64,000 bases of DNA, taken from contig JAIWND010000023.1 of the NCBI GenBank assembly GCA_025330725.1, positions 124,001-188,000 on the forward strand, written 5' to 3'. Positions 23,307 to 36,900 of this stretch are shown here, one piece after another; the stretch's first letter is position 1, and each line of letters starts with the position of its first letter. The position numbers and the translations under genes were made by a program. This stretch comes from Chlamydoabsidia padenii (taxonomy: Eukaryota; Mucoromycota; Mucoromycetes; Mucorales; Cunninghamellaceae). Below the pieces are notes generated by a model. That model was not told where the DNA came from. It saw only the letters and a program-made list of their open reading frames with translations, and searched no databases.

Positions 23307-24509
23307 ATGCCTCAATCACTTTCTGATCTGACTTCTTCAATCACCAATCATAACATCAAACAAGTATATCACAACAAGCATAAGAATCATATGCATCAAC
23401 ATAAAGTCCGCACCACTCGTCCAAGATCATCCACTTCCTCTTCTTCCGCATCCTCCTCTCCCTCTATATCCTCCTCCTCCGGTAGTATCGACACCACCCT
23501 TTCATCAAACGAAGTGTCTCACCATGCCATTGGTTCACCTACCCTACAACAAATAGAATGGGTCAGACATGCATGGGAACGAGTATGTGAACTCCGACAA
23601 GAAAAAGACAGCCCTAGTGTCTCGCCCGCCCATGCCTTTGGCCTGTTATTTTACAAGGCTCTATTTGATCTGGACCCTGCATTAAAATCCAAATTAGGCA
23701 ATGTCATGCAACAAGCCCGAGTCTTGGCTGCCATTATGTCTTATCTGACTCGGTCACCCACCATCAAAGGCGAAGCGGGTTCTTTGAAAGAGTTGAATCC
23801 CCGATCAGACCAAAAAAGAAAAAACAAGACACCATCAGGTCCCGATGATGAATGTGATGCTACCGATGTCTATGTTGATTTACTCGAACATCAAGCCACT
23901 CTGTCCAAAACCTCTCCTCCTCCTCCTCCACCCATTCATCATCGACAACATTCTACTGAAAAGCAATTTAATGATGATGTTTGCCCCTTTTATCAGCAGG
24001 AACAAGAAGAAAAGTACCAACAGCAATTATTACATCAACAGCAACAGCAACAAGAGCAAGAGAGACAAAGAACATCTATTCAGAAAGATCGACAGTATCA
24101 ATTACAGCGCAAGATTGCCTTGCAACATCAAGAAGATAATCACTGGTTTGCTTACAAATTGCGAGAGCTGGGGGTTCAATACGTCGAGGAATATGATCTG
24201 GACCCTGAAAATCTCGATGCTTTTCGTCCTGCATTATCCTCCGCTTTGAAAGCCCGCTTGAATGATGAACTTACCCCTGCCATTGGCCAAGCATGGAATC
24301 AGGTATTGTAGGAAAAAAAAAAGAAAAGAATGTACCTTGTTTACTAATCTTTGCTCTTGGTTGATCAGGTTGCCAATTTTACATTTTACCATATAAAGAC
24401 AGGTGTGGAAGCACATGTAGCCTATCATCGTCGAGCAAGACGTCTTTCTTCCGGATCCTATTGTTCTATTGAAGCAGGTGAAACCAATGGTGCATGCACT
24501 ATTCAATAA
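23307..24509 (+). CDS. Globin-fold protein without canonical proximal histidine
   Basis: Exons are 23307-24302 and 24369-24509 (378 residues). The start at 23307 is used because the TATA-like box at about 23246 would place an earlier in-frame codon upstream of transcription. The N-terminus is Ser-rich. A globin fold follows: 'IEWVRHAWERV', 'FGLLFYKALFDLDPALKSKL', 'QARVLAAIMSYLTRSP', then a roughly 150-residue insertion with poly-Gln, then 'LRELGVQYVEEYDL', 'FRPALSSALKARLNDELTP', 'AIGQAWNQV' and 'FTFYHIKTGVEAH'. In heme globins the residue before '-x-x-GV' is the proximal His ('KH..GV'); here it reads 'YKLRELGV', so that His appears to be Leu. It may be a heme-free sensor globin or have unusual heme ligation. 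The function is unknown. Confidence 0.68.
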
Positions 24510-24706
24510 TTCTCCTTCCCTTCTTTTTTAAAAAACGACCTCACATACACAAGACAAGTTTTGATAATTTGTTGTATAATACATGCTTCCTTTTATTATT
24601 AGCCAAATGTAGTTTTCTATCATTCCAACACAAACAATCATCATCTAATAAACCAATTTGTAATAATCTAAACTAATGTGAGGATAACAGGGAATGAATA
24701 AAGTAA

Positions 24707-26750
<2,044 letters not shown>

Positions 26751-26833
26751 AGTTTATCAAGTTTCGAATAATGGAGAAAGTGAAGAAGGATCAACGTGAA
26801 TAAATTTTCGATTTCCCACGATTTCAAATATGT

Positions 26834-26845
26834 CGGGATTTGAAA
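26834..26845 (+). promoter_or_regulatory. CGGGATTTGAAA motif, 83 bp upstream of thiolase
   Basis: This is an exact match in opposite orientation to the thiolase gene. A half-similar 'GATTTCAAAT' lies 15 bp away at 26819. Confidence 0.5.
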
Positions 26846-27165
26846 AATGAGATTCTAGTGGAATGCCATTGACAAAGCATTTTTGTATTTTATCCAGCCC
26901 TTTAAACATTGGTTGCAGCTGCTTGCATGAAATGGCTTCAGCCAGTAGTTCTTGTCTTTGTCATACTCATCCTTATACTGTAGCTCATGGGAGGAGGGGG
27001 AGGAGGTAACTTTGCTTTTGTCTTAATGATCAGTTCTTACTTTTTTTTTTCAAGTATATACAACGCGCCCATTAAAGAGTATAGTAGTCCTGAGAGGTAC
27101 ATACAGACTTCGAACCTGGCGCGTACCAACCAATTGGATTAGATTAACGGAAGGAACGGATCGAG

Positions 27166-27177
27166 CGGGATTTGAAA
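27166..27177 (+). promoter_or_regulatory. CGGGATTTGAAA motif, 83 bp upstream of GDSL esterase
   Basis: This is an exact match, in the same orientation as the gene. Confidence 0.5.
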
Positions 27178-27260
27178 CTCACTACTCGTATAGGATGGAC
27201 ATTTTCATTTTTTTAGTTTTTTTTTTCGCTTCTCTTCCACTCCCGACTCTACTTACAACC

Positions 27261-28412
27261 ATGAATCATCCTTATAATCAAATTGTTTTATTTGGGGTAA
27301 GCTATAAAAAGTGAAAAAAAAAGGGTGGCCAATGTCAATGACAAATAGAAATAACTAATTTGACTTTTATTTAGGATTCCATTACTCAGGTACGTTTATG
27401 TAAAACCACTGAAATAGGACAAGAATGAAATACTCATACTACCTTTTATTGCTATTGCTGCCAAAATAGATGAGTTTTGATCCTTCGTTGTTTGGCTTTG
27501 GTGCTAGTTTGGCAAGCGTAAGTATATTTGTAGGATGGGATAGGATGATATATCTAATGACCTCTTTTTATATACATATATAACAGGCATATCAACGCAA
27601 AATCGACGTCTTGAATCGGGGATTCTCAGGTATAAAGATGTTTATCACTCTTTCAAACATTTCACTAACTTGACTTGCTTGTATTGTTATTTAGGCTATA
27701 ACACAGAATGGGCTCTTCCTATCTTTCGCCAACTATTACCAAAAAAGACCGACCAACACAACCAAGCAGCACGAATCGAATTGATGACCATCTTTTTCGG
27801 TGCCAATGATGCAGCCTTGCCAATCTCCTTTCAACATATCCCATTAACTCGATTCAAGACTAATTTGGAAACTATGATCAGCGCTGTGAAGGATTCCAAC
27901 TCACCTTATTATAATCCGAACCTTCGACTCTTACTTATCACCCAACCTCCTCTGAATGAACCACAATGGAAGAAGACTTGTGATGATAATGGTGGTCCTT
28001 TAAACCGAACTGCTGAAAGTGCCAAGACGTATGCCTCCATGGTGAAAACAGTGGGTCAAGAACAAGGTATCGTGGTGGTGGATCTCTGGTCAAAGGTGAT
28101 GGAACAAGCAGCCGCGCAACCCAATGGACTGGAACACTTTTTGTTTGATGGCTTGCATCTCAATTCAAACGGTTACAAGGTAAGCAAGAATAAAGTGGGT
28201 GGGGGGGGGGAATAAACAAATAGCTTTTGATATACTGATTGATACACTTGTAGGTCTTGTTTGATTTATTGATGGAAACTATTCAAACGCATTATCCTGA
28301 AGTACACCCAAACAACATTGAAATGGAATTGCCTGCTTGGAGGGATTTGGCCAGTATCAATGATTTGGATCGAGCTCTGTCTTTCCCTTTGCTCAACAAA
28401 AAGGATGCATGA
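27261..28412 (+). CDS. GDSL/SGNH esterase, isoamyl acetate hydrolase (Iah1)-like
   Basis: Six exons: 27261-27296, 27375-27389, 27470-27517, 27587-27629, 27695-28179 and 28254-28412. The 15-nt second exon encodes only 'DSITQ', which holds the nucleophile Ser of block I ('FG|DSITQ'). Other SGNH blocks are the Gly in 'NRGFSGYNT', the Asn in 'FFGANDAA' and the Asp/His pair in 'DGLHLNSNGY'. Length is about 260 residues, similar to Iah1 of yeast, which hydrolyses acetate esters. The true substrate is not known. The protein has no signal peptide, so it is probably cytosolic. Confidence 0.88.
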
Positions 28413-28664
28413 ACTGGACTTATTTGGACGTCGGTAATTAAAAAAAGCACATTATTACAAGTATTTTCCTTGGATCCTTTACTTATTTGTGTATTCTCAC
28501 CTCCCCATCTCCCCCCCTTTTTTTTTTACCCGCAAACGGGACAAACATTGTCAATAAAAGGTCTTTTAACAAACAATACAACCAACAATTCTTTTTTTAT
28601 TCATTCCTTACTTGACTTGTTTTCTTCACCTCTTCTTCCACTATCGCCTCAATCAAAACACTCC

Positions 28665-30211
28665 ATGGCACCTTTACCACGTATACACCTCAGTCAGCGC
28701 AATTGGATCAAACCAGCTACGCCTACACCAGAAGAAAAACGAAGGCTACCTTTGTCGGATTGGGATGTGGTCATGTACAAGTCTTATACACCATTACTCT
28801 TCTTTTATGACAATGCTCAGAAACAGGACGATTTTATGAACACCACAACTTTACTCACCGCCTTACGATCTGTCCTTGACGATTTTTATCCTCTTGCTGG
28901 TCGCTTGGTTGATACTGGTCAAGGTCGTGATGACATTGACTGTAATGATGCTGGTGTATTATATCAAGTAAGTAGCGTAATCAATCATTTTTTATTTTTT
29001 TTATTACTAACTTGATCAACCAATAGGAATCAATTTATCAAGAAAGACTGGAGGTCTTTAAAGAAGATGGATATTTACCACATCAATTGGATTACCACCA
29101 CATGTTTCCGATTCACTTTTACTGCTCACCACAAGATCCACTATTGGCTATTCAGGTGACTCGATTCCTGGATGGTGGAGTTGCGTTGGGGGTGATGATC
29201 TTACACAAGGTGGCCGACACTTATTCAGCTTGTCTCTTTCTGGACGCCTGGGCCAAACAAGCTTGTGGATTGCCTTATGCTAAAGGATTATTTGATCGAT
29301 CATTAATTGCAGCTCCTCTCGACTCGCCTATTACCGACGAAGCCATTGCACACTATCGACAAGAACACAAGGTGATCAATGCCTCTCAATATAGACTTCA
29401 AGCCGATCCTCATCAGCAGATGTATTCACGAACCACACCTAATGGTCCTATTCCACTCAGAAGTGTGGTACTGGAATTTTATGCCGATGGATTACAACAA
29501 TGCAAGGCGGATGCTCATACACAAGAAATGACAAATAGCAGGATCTTTATGTCGACTAAGGATGCTCTATTTGGGATGTTATTACGGGCGGTGGTACGGT
29601 CTAGGGATATCTCAAATGATACAGAGATGCGCATGATAATGGGTGTCAATGGTCGATCTAAAATGAAAACTACCAAGGATATACATTACTATTTTGGCAA
29701 TTGGATGGTGTAAGTAGAAGGGGGGGCATTGATTTAACTTTCTTAATCTCTCTCTTTCTTTTCTTTTTTTTTTCTTCTTTTTAGCACAAGATCAGTAATC
29801 ACCAGTCAGCGGCAAGTGAAATCAACTTCTTTGGTGGAAGCGGCAGCTGCAGTCCGACGGCAACTTGTCTCATTACAACCTTCACTCTTACACAGTCTCA
29901 GTAAACTATATACGATGAACGAAGATATGACGGTGCACTACTTGACCTATGAACCGAATTCCAAGACTCAACTAACAGTAAGTGATGTATCCACCTTACC
30001 CTTCTGGAGATTGGACTTTGGTTTTGGTCGACCGGATAGAACTCGAGGCTATATTACTTCTGGTGGCAATGGATGTTTGGTACTATTTGGTCGGAATGAT
30101 GGAAACAAGGGCGCCATGTATGATGTCCAAATACAAATGGATGCAGATTCTATCAAACGATTCATTGATGATCCAGAAGTGGTAAAATACACTCGGCGTA
30201 TTCTTTATTGA
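28665..30211 (+). CDS. BAHD-type acyltransferase
   Basis: Exons are 28665-28967, 29027-29709 and 29785-30211 (about 470 residues). The catalytic HXXXD is present as 'HKVAD' in 'VMILHKVADTYSACLFLDAW'. The structural DFGWG appears as 'DFGFG' in 'WRLDFGFGRPDRTRGY'. The N-terminus 'PLSDWDVVMYKSYTPLLFFY' and 'LRSVLDDFYPLAGRL' are typical of the family. BAHD enzymes transfer acyl groups from acyl-CoA to alcohols or amines; the fungal substrate cannot be told. The start ATG is preceded by a T-rich leader. It lies 252 bp after the GDSL esterase, so an esterase and an ester-forming enzyme are adjacent, possibly by chance. Confidence 0.85.
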
Positions 30212-30535
30212 TCACTTCATTCCCCCTTCCACCAGTCTTAATCATATCAGTATTATATATAGTATCTTTTTTAACTAAACTTTAATCAATTAATCAATTA
30301 ATCAATAAAGCAAACATCTATTTGACATGTAATAAAATGAATTTAAAACACACATAGTTTTATCAATGATCCCTTCCCACAAAGACACATTTACCCCTGC
30401 ATATTATCTCTTATAAAACCAGTACGTTATACATTTATATACAATTCTATCACTTATAGTTTATTCGATTAATAAAGGCAGGATATAATGATTAACGTCT
30501 ATTCTATCAATACTAATAATGATTATCTATAAAGC
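30212..30535. other. Convergent intergenic region
   Basis: These are the 3' flanks of the BAHD and Nudix genes. AATCAATTAATC repeats are at about 30284-30304. No gene. Confidence 0.5.
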
Positions 30536-31023
30536 CTATTGGTAAACATCCTTCAAGATTCTTCGAAAGACACCTATTGACAAAACATCCCGCCCACCCA
30601 TCAAATAATCAAGTTAGTTTTCTTGGAGTCCATGTATATGATCCCACTTACCATCCATAATAAAGCTTGTTAAACCCCAGATTTCGCGTTCGTCCAATCC
30701 CAAGTGCTCCGGCACCTTGAAGACAGTATACTTGTGTTGACTATCCCTAAACCCACGGAGTTCACGCACATTAGGTTGAAGTAAGTAATCCATCGGCAAG
30801 GTGAAGACAGAAGATACTTCGTCCGGGTTATAAGGTAGCTTTGTTGGGTCCATGTGCTGGCGGATAAACCCTATAAAAGGATGTACCCGTAATGAGCCAG
30901 AATAATTAGGGACGGCGGCGTAGCGTCCAAGAATGTCGATACTTGACCCTGGTAACCCAATTTCCTCCATCGTTTCCCGAAGTGCTGTATGTTCTAATGA
31001 TGTATCAGTGGAATCTATTATGA

Positions 31024-31057
<34 letters not shown>

Positions 31058-31414
31058 TTAGTTCGTCTTTACAGTTAACTGATATATTTATTATTACGTT
31101 ATTACCTGCCTTGCCCCCAGGGAAACTAGATAGGATTGATATAAAAAATAAAATAGAGTGAGTGGTTTTCCATGATGATAAAGGGAAATGGTTGTTACTT
31201 GCCTGATTTCACCTCGGTGTGTTCGCATGTTGAGATTTCGTACCGTAAACAACACACTAGGTTTATGGTTGACAATACATAAAGGAAGGAGGACCGCCGC
31301 ATCTTTTGCATCTGGCTTGAATTTGAATTTGTAGGTGGGAATGTTTTGTAGGCGTTTTTCAAATAGAGATAAAGTGGCAGAGTCGAATAATAAAGGAGCT
31401 GTTTTGGATAACAT
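30536..31414 (-). CDS. Nudix hydrolase, coenzyme A diphosphatase type (Pcd1/NUDT7-8-like)
   Basis: Four exons: 31414-31203, 31125-31106 (20 nt), 31014-30652 and 30573-30536. The first intron has a GC donor (AG|GCAAGT); using it gives 'HRGEISFPGGKADSTDTSL', which matches the family 'HxGEVSFPGGKxDPxD'. The Nudix helix continues as 'TALRETMEEIGL'. The downstream 'YAAVPNYSGSLRVHPFIGFI' is also typical of the CoA/peroxisomal Nudix group (UPF0035 signature near 'LPLCIVNHKPSVLFTVR'). It should split CoA or its derivatives into phosphopantetheine and 3',5'-ADP. The start is the ATG at 31414; an upstream in-frame ATG at 31462 would add a hydrophobic 16-residue lead. No C-terminal SKL-type signal is seen. 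Confidence 0.85.
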
Positions 31415-31503
31415 GATGCAAGAGTAATTTAAAAGGATAGTAAAGAGAAAGAAAAGGGACAAAGGAGGTTTTTTATTTTTGTGGAGACGGCATCAATCTA
31501 CGT

Positions 31504-31515
31504 TTTCAAATTCCG
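31504..31515 (-). promoter_or_regulatory. CGGAATTTGAAA motif, 89 bp upstream of Nudix gene
   Basis: One mismatch from the recurrent 12-mer; same orientation as the gene. It is also the left end of a segment resembling the 54-kb tandem repeat. Confidence 0.4.
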
Positions 31516-31756
31516 CTCACCCTTGACTCTTTAGTCAGAGCTGGGAGGAGCACTATTCGCCCAATTGTTAACGGATGCTAATGATCAAAGTGGTGATGTA
31601 GATAATATAGAATACTTTACCGCAAAATCCAAACATCAAAATCCTACAGCAAACACTTACCTACCCACCCACCAAAACTCGTCTGCAATCTACGAGCAAC
31701 CCCTCGCCCAGCATTCCCCCCCCCGCGAGTTGGCCTGAAATCTACGGCCCCGCCCG

Positions 31757-31887
31757 TAGTCGGGATTTGAATTGATTTTCAGATACTGCATGAATTTCTT
31801 GAATAAACGCACCCCCTTTCACGGTCAGAGCTGATCTACATGACGAGCAAATCACGTTTGAAAAAAAAAAATCCAAAGACTTTTCAC
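31757..31887 (+). repeat. Dispersed repeat, copy A
   Basis: It is clearly related to 62739-62874 in the same orientation. Shared blocks, in order, are 'GTCGGGATTTGAATT', 'CTGCATGAA', 'TTTCAC-GTCAGAGCT', 'TCTACATGACGAGCAA', 'TCACG', 'TTGAAAAAAA' and 'ATCCAAAG-CTTTTCAC'. No coding capacity. The two copies differ at scattered positions and by small indels, so the duplication is not recent. Confidence 0.75.
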
Positions 31888-31954
31888 CCTTGTGTCACTT
31901 GGTCCTGGTTTGCGTTGACTCCTACCTGTCATTTGCAAAAAAAGTGGGACGAAG

Positions 31955-31957
<3 letters not shown>

Positions 31958-31992
<35 letters not shown>
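31958..31992 (+). repeat. T35 homopolymer
   Basis: An uninterrupted run of 35 T in intergenic DNA. Its true length may differ because such runs are error-prone in sequencing. Confidence 0.8.
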
Positions 31993-31993
<1 letters not shown>

Positions 31994-32125
31994 TGTGGAT
32001 GGGTTGTGTAGACTTTATTATAACGAGTAGTAAAAAGTGTTCACTTTATTTATTTTATTTACAAAGGGAGATGAATAGGTGGCAAATACTAATTTAAGTA
32101 TACTAAGTAAAAGAGTGTGGATAAT

Positions 32126-33870
32126 TTAAAGCCATGGCATCCAGTTACACTCCATTTGAGCCAGTTTTTGAGGGTTTGTTGCCTGAGATATCAAATCAAT
32201 TACATTTTGGTTGGTTGGTTTGTTTGCATTAATCGTCTAAAAATATAAATCAAGGTTAGTAAACCATCATCTAGCCCTTTTAATCATTTACCTTTTCAGT
32301 ATCCGTTTTGCAAGATAAGAATTGAGATTTGGTCAGAATTTGAGCAACGTTGGTGTTGATTCGGTCGCGCATTTGTTGTTCCACTATAGCATTCCGTTGT
32401 TGGAGTTGTTGTAGTTGTTGATTTGTGTTGTTTGTGTACCAAGCATATACTTCATCACGGACAAAGATACTGAGATATTGGTCGAGCTCCAGTTCGGGAT
32501 CAGTCAAGCTTCGGGCAGTGGCCATGAGACAGCTGGTAAACAATCCTTCGATGCCAACCTGGGTGATAAAGTCTTGAATGTTTGGTGTGAATCGAAAAGG
32601 TACCACTTCACCGTTGCCGAATACAGGATTCATTTGGTGGAAACCCGGTAATACATCCATCATCCAAATACCACCTGTTGCCCGAGAGATTGAGATCTTG
32701 TGAGGAGTACGATGGCCAACACTGAAGATATAGGTCATAAAGGTTGCTGTGGCATACTGAGCTGTGAATTGTTTGCGTGCCATCCAATAATCGGTGAAGG
32801 ATCCCATCTCACGAAGCATGTACTATTCATTGATAAAATGATAATTATAAAGAGTGAGATGATGTCGATAACTTTTTTTTTATCTTTTTCTTTTCTGCCT
32901 ACCTTGCTTAGAATGTTCGAGGGGACCATGCTTGAGCATATTTCATCGTTGATTTCCATGCGCAGATTTAGTAATTCCGATTTTTGATTCATAACCTATA
33001 AAAACAAAATGTAAGTCAGCAAGGGGTAAGATTACTTCATTTCCCGTATCATTCGTTACCTCTTTTCCAGATCTGATATTCTTTTTCAGTTTATCAGCAA
33101 AGTATACCATGGGATCATCCTTGTGTATTTGTACAGTATCGCAGTGATCTTCATAAATATCATGTAAGGTGTAGTAGGAGGGATCATCTTGTACCATACG
33201 CACATTAGGAGCCAAAGGGACAATAGCAGGTAGATGGAAGGCCAAATTTCGCACACGACTTTCGCTTCGACGTTCGAGGACATTGTTGAGGAGTCGGAAG
33301 AGTTGCATTAATCGCTCTTCACGCCTGAATTGTCGAGCAGAAGGGTTTTGGATTACAAATGGATGTAAGCTGCCATCATGGCCACGGATCGTCAATCGTC
33401 GGTAACAGTTACCGTAACTTCGTACAACTTCCACATCAGGTAAGAATCGATCGATACGCAAAAAGTCATTGGCATTGTCCTTGAGCTAAAAGATGATAAA
33501 AAGGTGAGTTTGACCTAATATATATACATATATATATATCCTATGCTTTACTTACCAGTAGATATTGTCCAGGTATTTCAACATCATCAAACTTTTGATG
33601 TTGGAATTCCACCAAGTAATGAGAGAGAGCTTCCAATTTGAGTTTCCTAGGTCGAGCATCAAACATTGCTTCAAACTTATCCTGCCACAATCGAAGTCTT
33701 GCCACATATTCTTCCAAGTTGAGCTTGTCTTTAACAAAGTCATTCACAAATGCCGTTTTCATATGTCCCGGGTAGAGTGTGTCAGCGAATCTTGTAATAT
33801 TGGCCACCGTAGCATGTGTTAATTGAAGTGTGTCATTCGGGTTCGTCAATCTTGTAAGCAATTGCTGAGT

Positions 33871-33945
<75 letters not shown>

Positions 33946-36900
33946 GGGCGTGTTAGTCAGATGCGCGGTTCTAATGTAATAGGCATTAGAATTGTTCATT
34001 ACCTGAGCACCTTCATGATATAAAGCTGCCACCAGTCGGTACATATCTTCATCTGCTTGAGGTTTAAACTTGAGTTGAATTTGATCCACCATGGTTTCCA
34101 TTGACAATGCAAGAAGAGGATACCCTGTTTTGAGCATAGCCATAATTTCGTCCAGAGGATGTGGAGCAGCAGTGGGTTGAGATTGAGGCTGTGGTTGACT
34201 GGGATTTGGAGCAGGCGATGTAGATGTGGCTGTTGTCGTGGGTGTCGATGTTGGTACTGCTGATGTTGATGTGTTAGAAGTGGCAGAAACAGTAGATGTA
34301 GACTGGCTTGCTGATGATACAGTAGCCTGGGCAGTTTCAGTCGCGTCTGTCGTACTATTAGTAGTATTGATAGCAGGTGATTGATCTGATGTAGCTTCGG
34401 TACCATTCTTTTCTTCAGTAGTAGTTGAATCCTTCTCGTCGTTTGATGTCGCTGTTGTCGTGTTTGCAGGTAATGTTTCTGGCGTTGATTGTGCAGCAGG
34501 GGTATCAGTCGAGTTTTCCGTATCCGCCTTTCCATTTGGTGATGTTGCAGTTGCTGGTTCGTCCACTTCCATTTTTTCGACTTTCACGTCGCCGGAATCG
34601 TCCTTTGTAGCTTCATCTTCAATATCATCTGTCGTATCCATATCCTCCTTGGTCTTCACATCTTCTTCCTCGGTGGGTGTTGCATCGTCTTTAGGTTTAG
34701 TTGATTGATTGGCTTCAGCTGATTCTTGAGGTGATGATGATGATAGTGCTTCTGTTGTAGTATCAGTCGCCGGATTCGATTCATCAGTCGATATCTTTTT
34801 ATCGTCTTCCACCTTGATCTTCGTTGCACTTTCTTCTTTCACCGCAGTTGTTTCAGAGTTACTTGTTGTAGAAGTAGACCCATTCGTTGTCGCCTTGTTG
34901 GCGCCAGAGTTACCACTAGTATTACCATTGGAGGCAGCAATAGCAGCGGCAGCAGCAGCGGCAGCAGCATTAGATCGCTTCATCATATCTTCTTTAGCAG
35001 TTCGTAATTGGAAGTGTAACGCCTAAAAACAAGAAATGGAGAAGCAAAATATAATATTAGTAATAATAGAAATGAAAATAATTAGATACATACCTGAGGA
35101 TACTGCTTCGCAATACGGATCAATATAGCACAAGCATGTTTCGCTTCGCGATGTTGTAAAGCAGCCAAGAGTTGAGGAATAAAAGTGATCCAATACCATA
35201 CAGGCCATTCACCTTTGTAAGTTTCAAAAGCCCGCCCAATCATTCCTTGATTATCATCGAGACTAAGCAACCAGAGGACACGCAAAAGATATTTTCGAGA
35301 TTTGGCATTCTTGTAGATACCGGCGGCTTGCAAATAACAGCTAACCGCATTATTCGCCCAGCTGAGATCCTTGGTATTTTCCTTGAATCGACGGTCGTTG
35401 TATCGCCCCCATTCCGCCCAAGCCTTTGGTAGAGACATATCAATTTGGACCGCGTTGACATAAGCTTCGTTTGCTTCATTAAAGTGATCCAATTTGGCCA
35501 AAAACATCCCCTTGAGTGTGAAAAATTCCGCCTTTTGTTGTAATTTGAAGTACATGAGGTTCGTGTTGTTGATCACATCCAGTCCAGCCGTTAGTTCATG
35601 ATTTTGATAGTAGCACTTGGCTTGTTCACGGAGTTTCAAAAACGCTTCTTGAATTTCAATGTTGGGCAGAGTGTAGATCTTCGTCAGAGAGTTGATGCAA
35701 ACATCGTACAATTGGTGTTTACGCGCCACATGAGCAAATCGATTGATTATCCACGCTGTTTCATGATAACCCCTATAAGCAAAAGAATTACCACTTCCAC
35801 CATTAGCCGGTCCACCTTGAGCACCACCACCCTGAGGAGTTTGCAATAGAGGGATCAGGGGTAAGTAAGTTCGGTTGATCGCACTAAAGATATGTTGCCG
35901 CCATGCCACCAAGTTGCTCCAAACATTAATGTCATCCCAAGTATTAGGTAATCGTTCCCTCCATGTCCCCAATACGCTTCGCAAGTCCGCCGATCGTTGT
36001 TCCAAGTTCTGTGCTGTAGTTCCCATCAAGCTTGAGAATATTTGACTGGCCTCTTGTAGTTCCAGGTATTGTTGGAAGGTTTCCAATAATGGCAGATGAC
36101 TTTGTGATACAATCGGAGGTAGAGCGTGCCAGTTCTTCAGAGATAGTTGTACACCTTCTTCACATATACGAGTAAATTCAGGAGGGCCAGATTCATTTGT
36201 TTGTGACTTTATAAGAGAGAGGAATGCTTCAAATACCTTATGTCGAGGAGTAGGCACATCCGCCACCTGCTTCAATGATTGTTCCAAGAGTTCCCTTTCA
36301 GCAGTCCAATCAGATAAGCGCCACGCACATTCTAGTAAGAGGTTGGTGTTGCCATCGTGTTTCGCCAAATCGCTCAGAATATCCCACTGTTGAAGTTTTT
36401 GTGTGCAACCAATCCAGTCGTCTTCCCAAAGCATGTATTCCGATTCCGTAAAGGGGAGGACACCACTACGCGCCTTGATTTGAGCGTTTTCATACATGTT
36501 TTGAGCCTGCATCCACATACCGCTTTGTTCACAAGAGACAGCCACATTGGTTTCATTGTAGGTGTTTCGACGACGCCAGAGACCATAAAACATATCTTGT
36601 TCCATCAGTGCCGAGTAGAGTTCACCAAGAGCATCCAAAGTTCGTTCACGATTGTTTTGATCATCTTTGGAAGAGTCAGGCACCTTTCCAGTAGAGCTAG
36701 TACGCAACAAGATGTCTATTGCGGTGTGCCATGCATTGTGAGTACGACCAAGATATTTGACCAAATGAGGAGGAAGTTTGATGACAGTATGAGCGTGAGC
36801 AATGCCAGATAATAGAGCTTGAATAACATTAGGTCGCTGGTCTGCCTGCTTGATATGATAATCCTTGGCCAACAAAGTGATGAGGACTTTGGTCAAATCA

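Larger units (their letters stand above)
26751..27260. promoter_or_regulatory. Divergent promoter region, thiolase / GDSL esterase
   Basis: This 510-bp region serves two divergent genes and has two exact CGGGATTTGAAA copies, both written on the plus strand, one at each end (26834 and 27166). Nothing else is recognised; CCAAT-like 'CCAATTGG' occurs at about 27131. Confidence 0.5.
31415..32125. other. Intergenic with repeat remnants
   Basis: No gene. Contents are a degenerate motif at 31504, a segment (31504-31600) that resembles the 240-bp tandem repeat of 54 kb, copy A of a dispersed repeat (31757-31887), and a T-tract of 35 (31958-31992) downstream of TRA1. Confidence 0.55.

Noticed and set aside
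27095..27130. B-box-like 'AGGTTCGAAGTC' on the minus strand
   Set aside because: No A box at the right distance and no cloverleaf; treated as chance.
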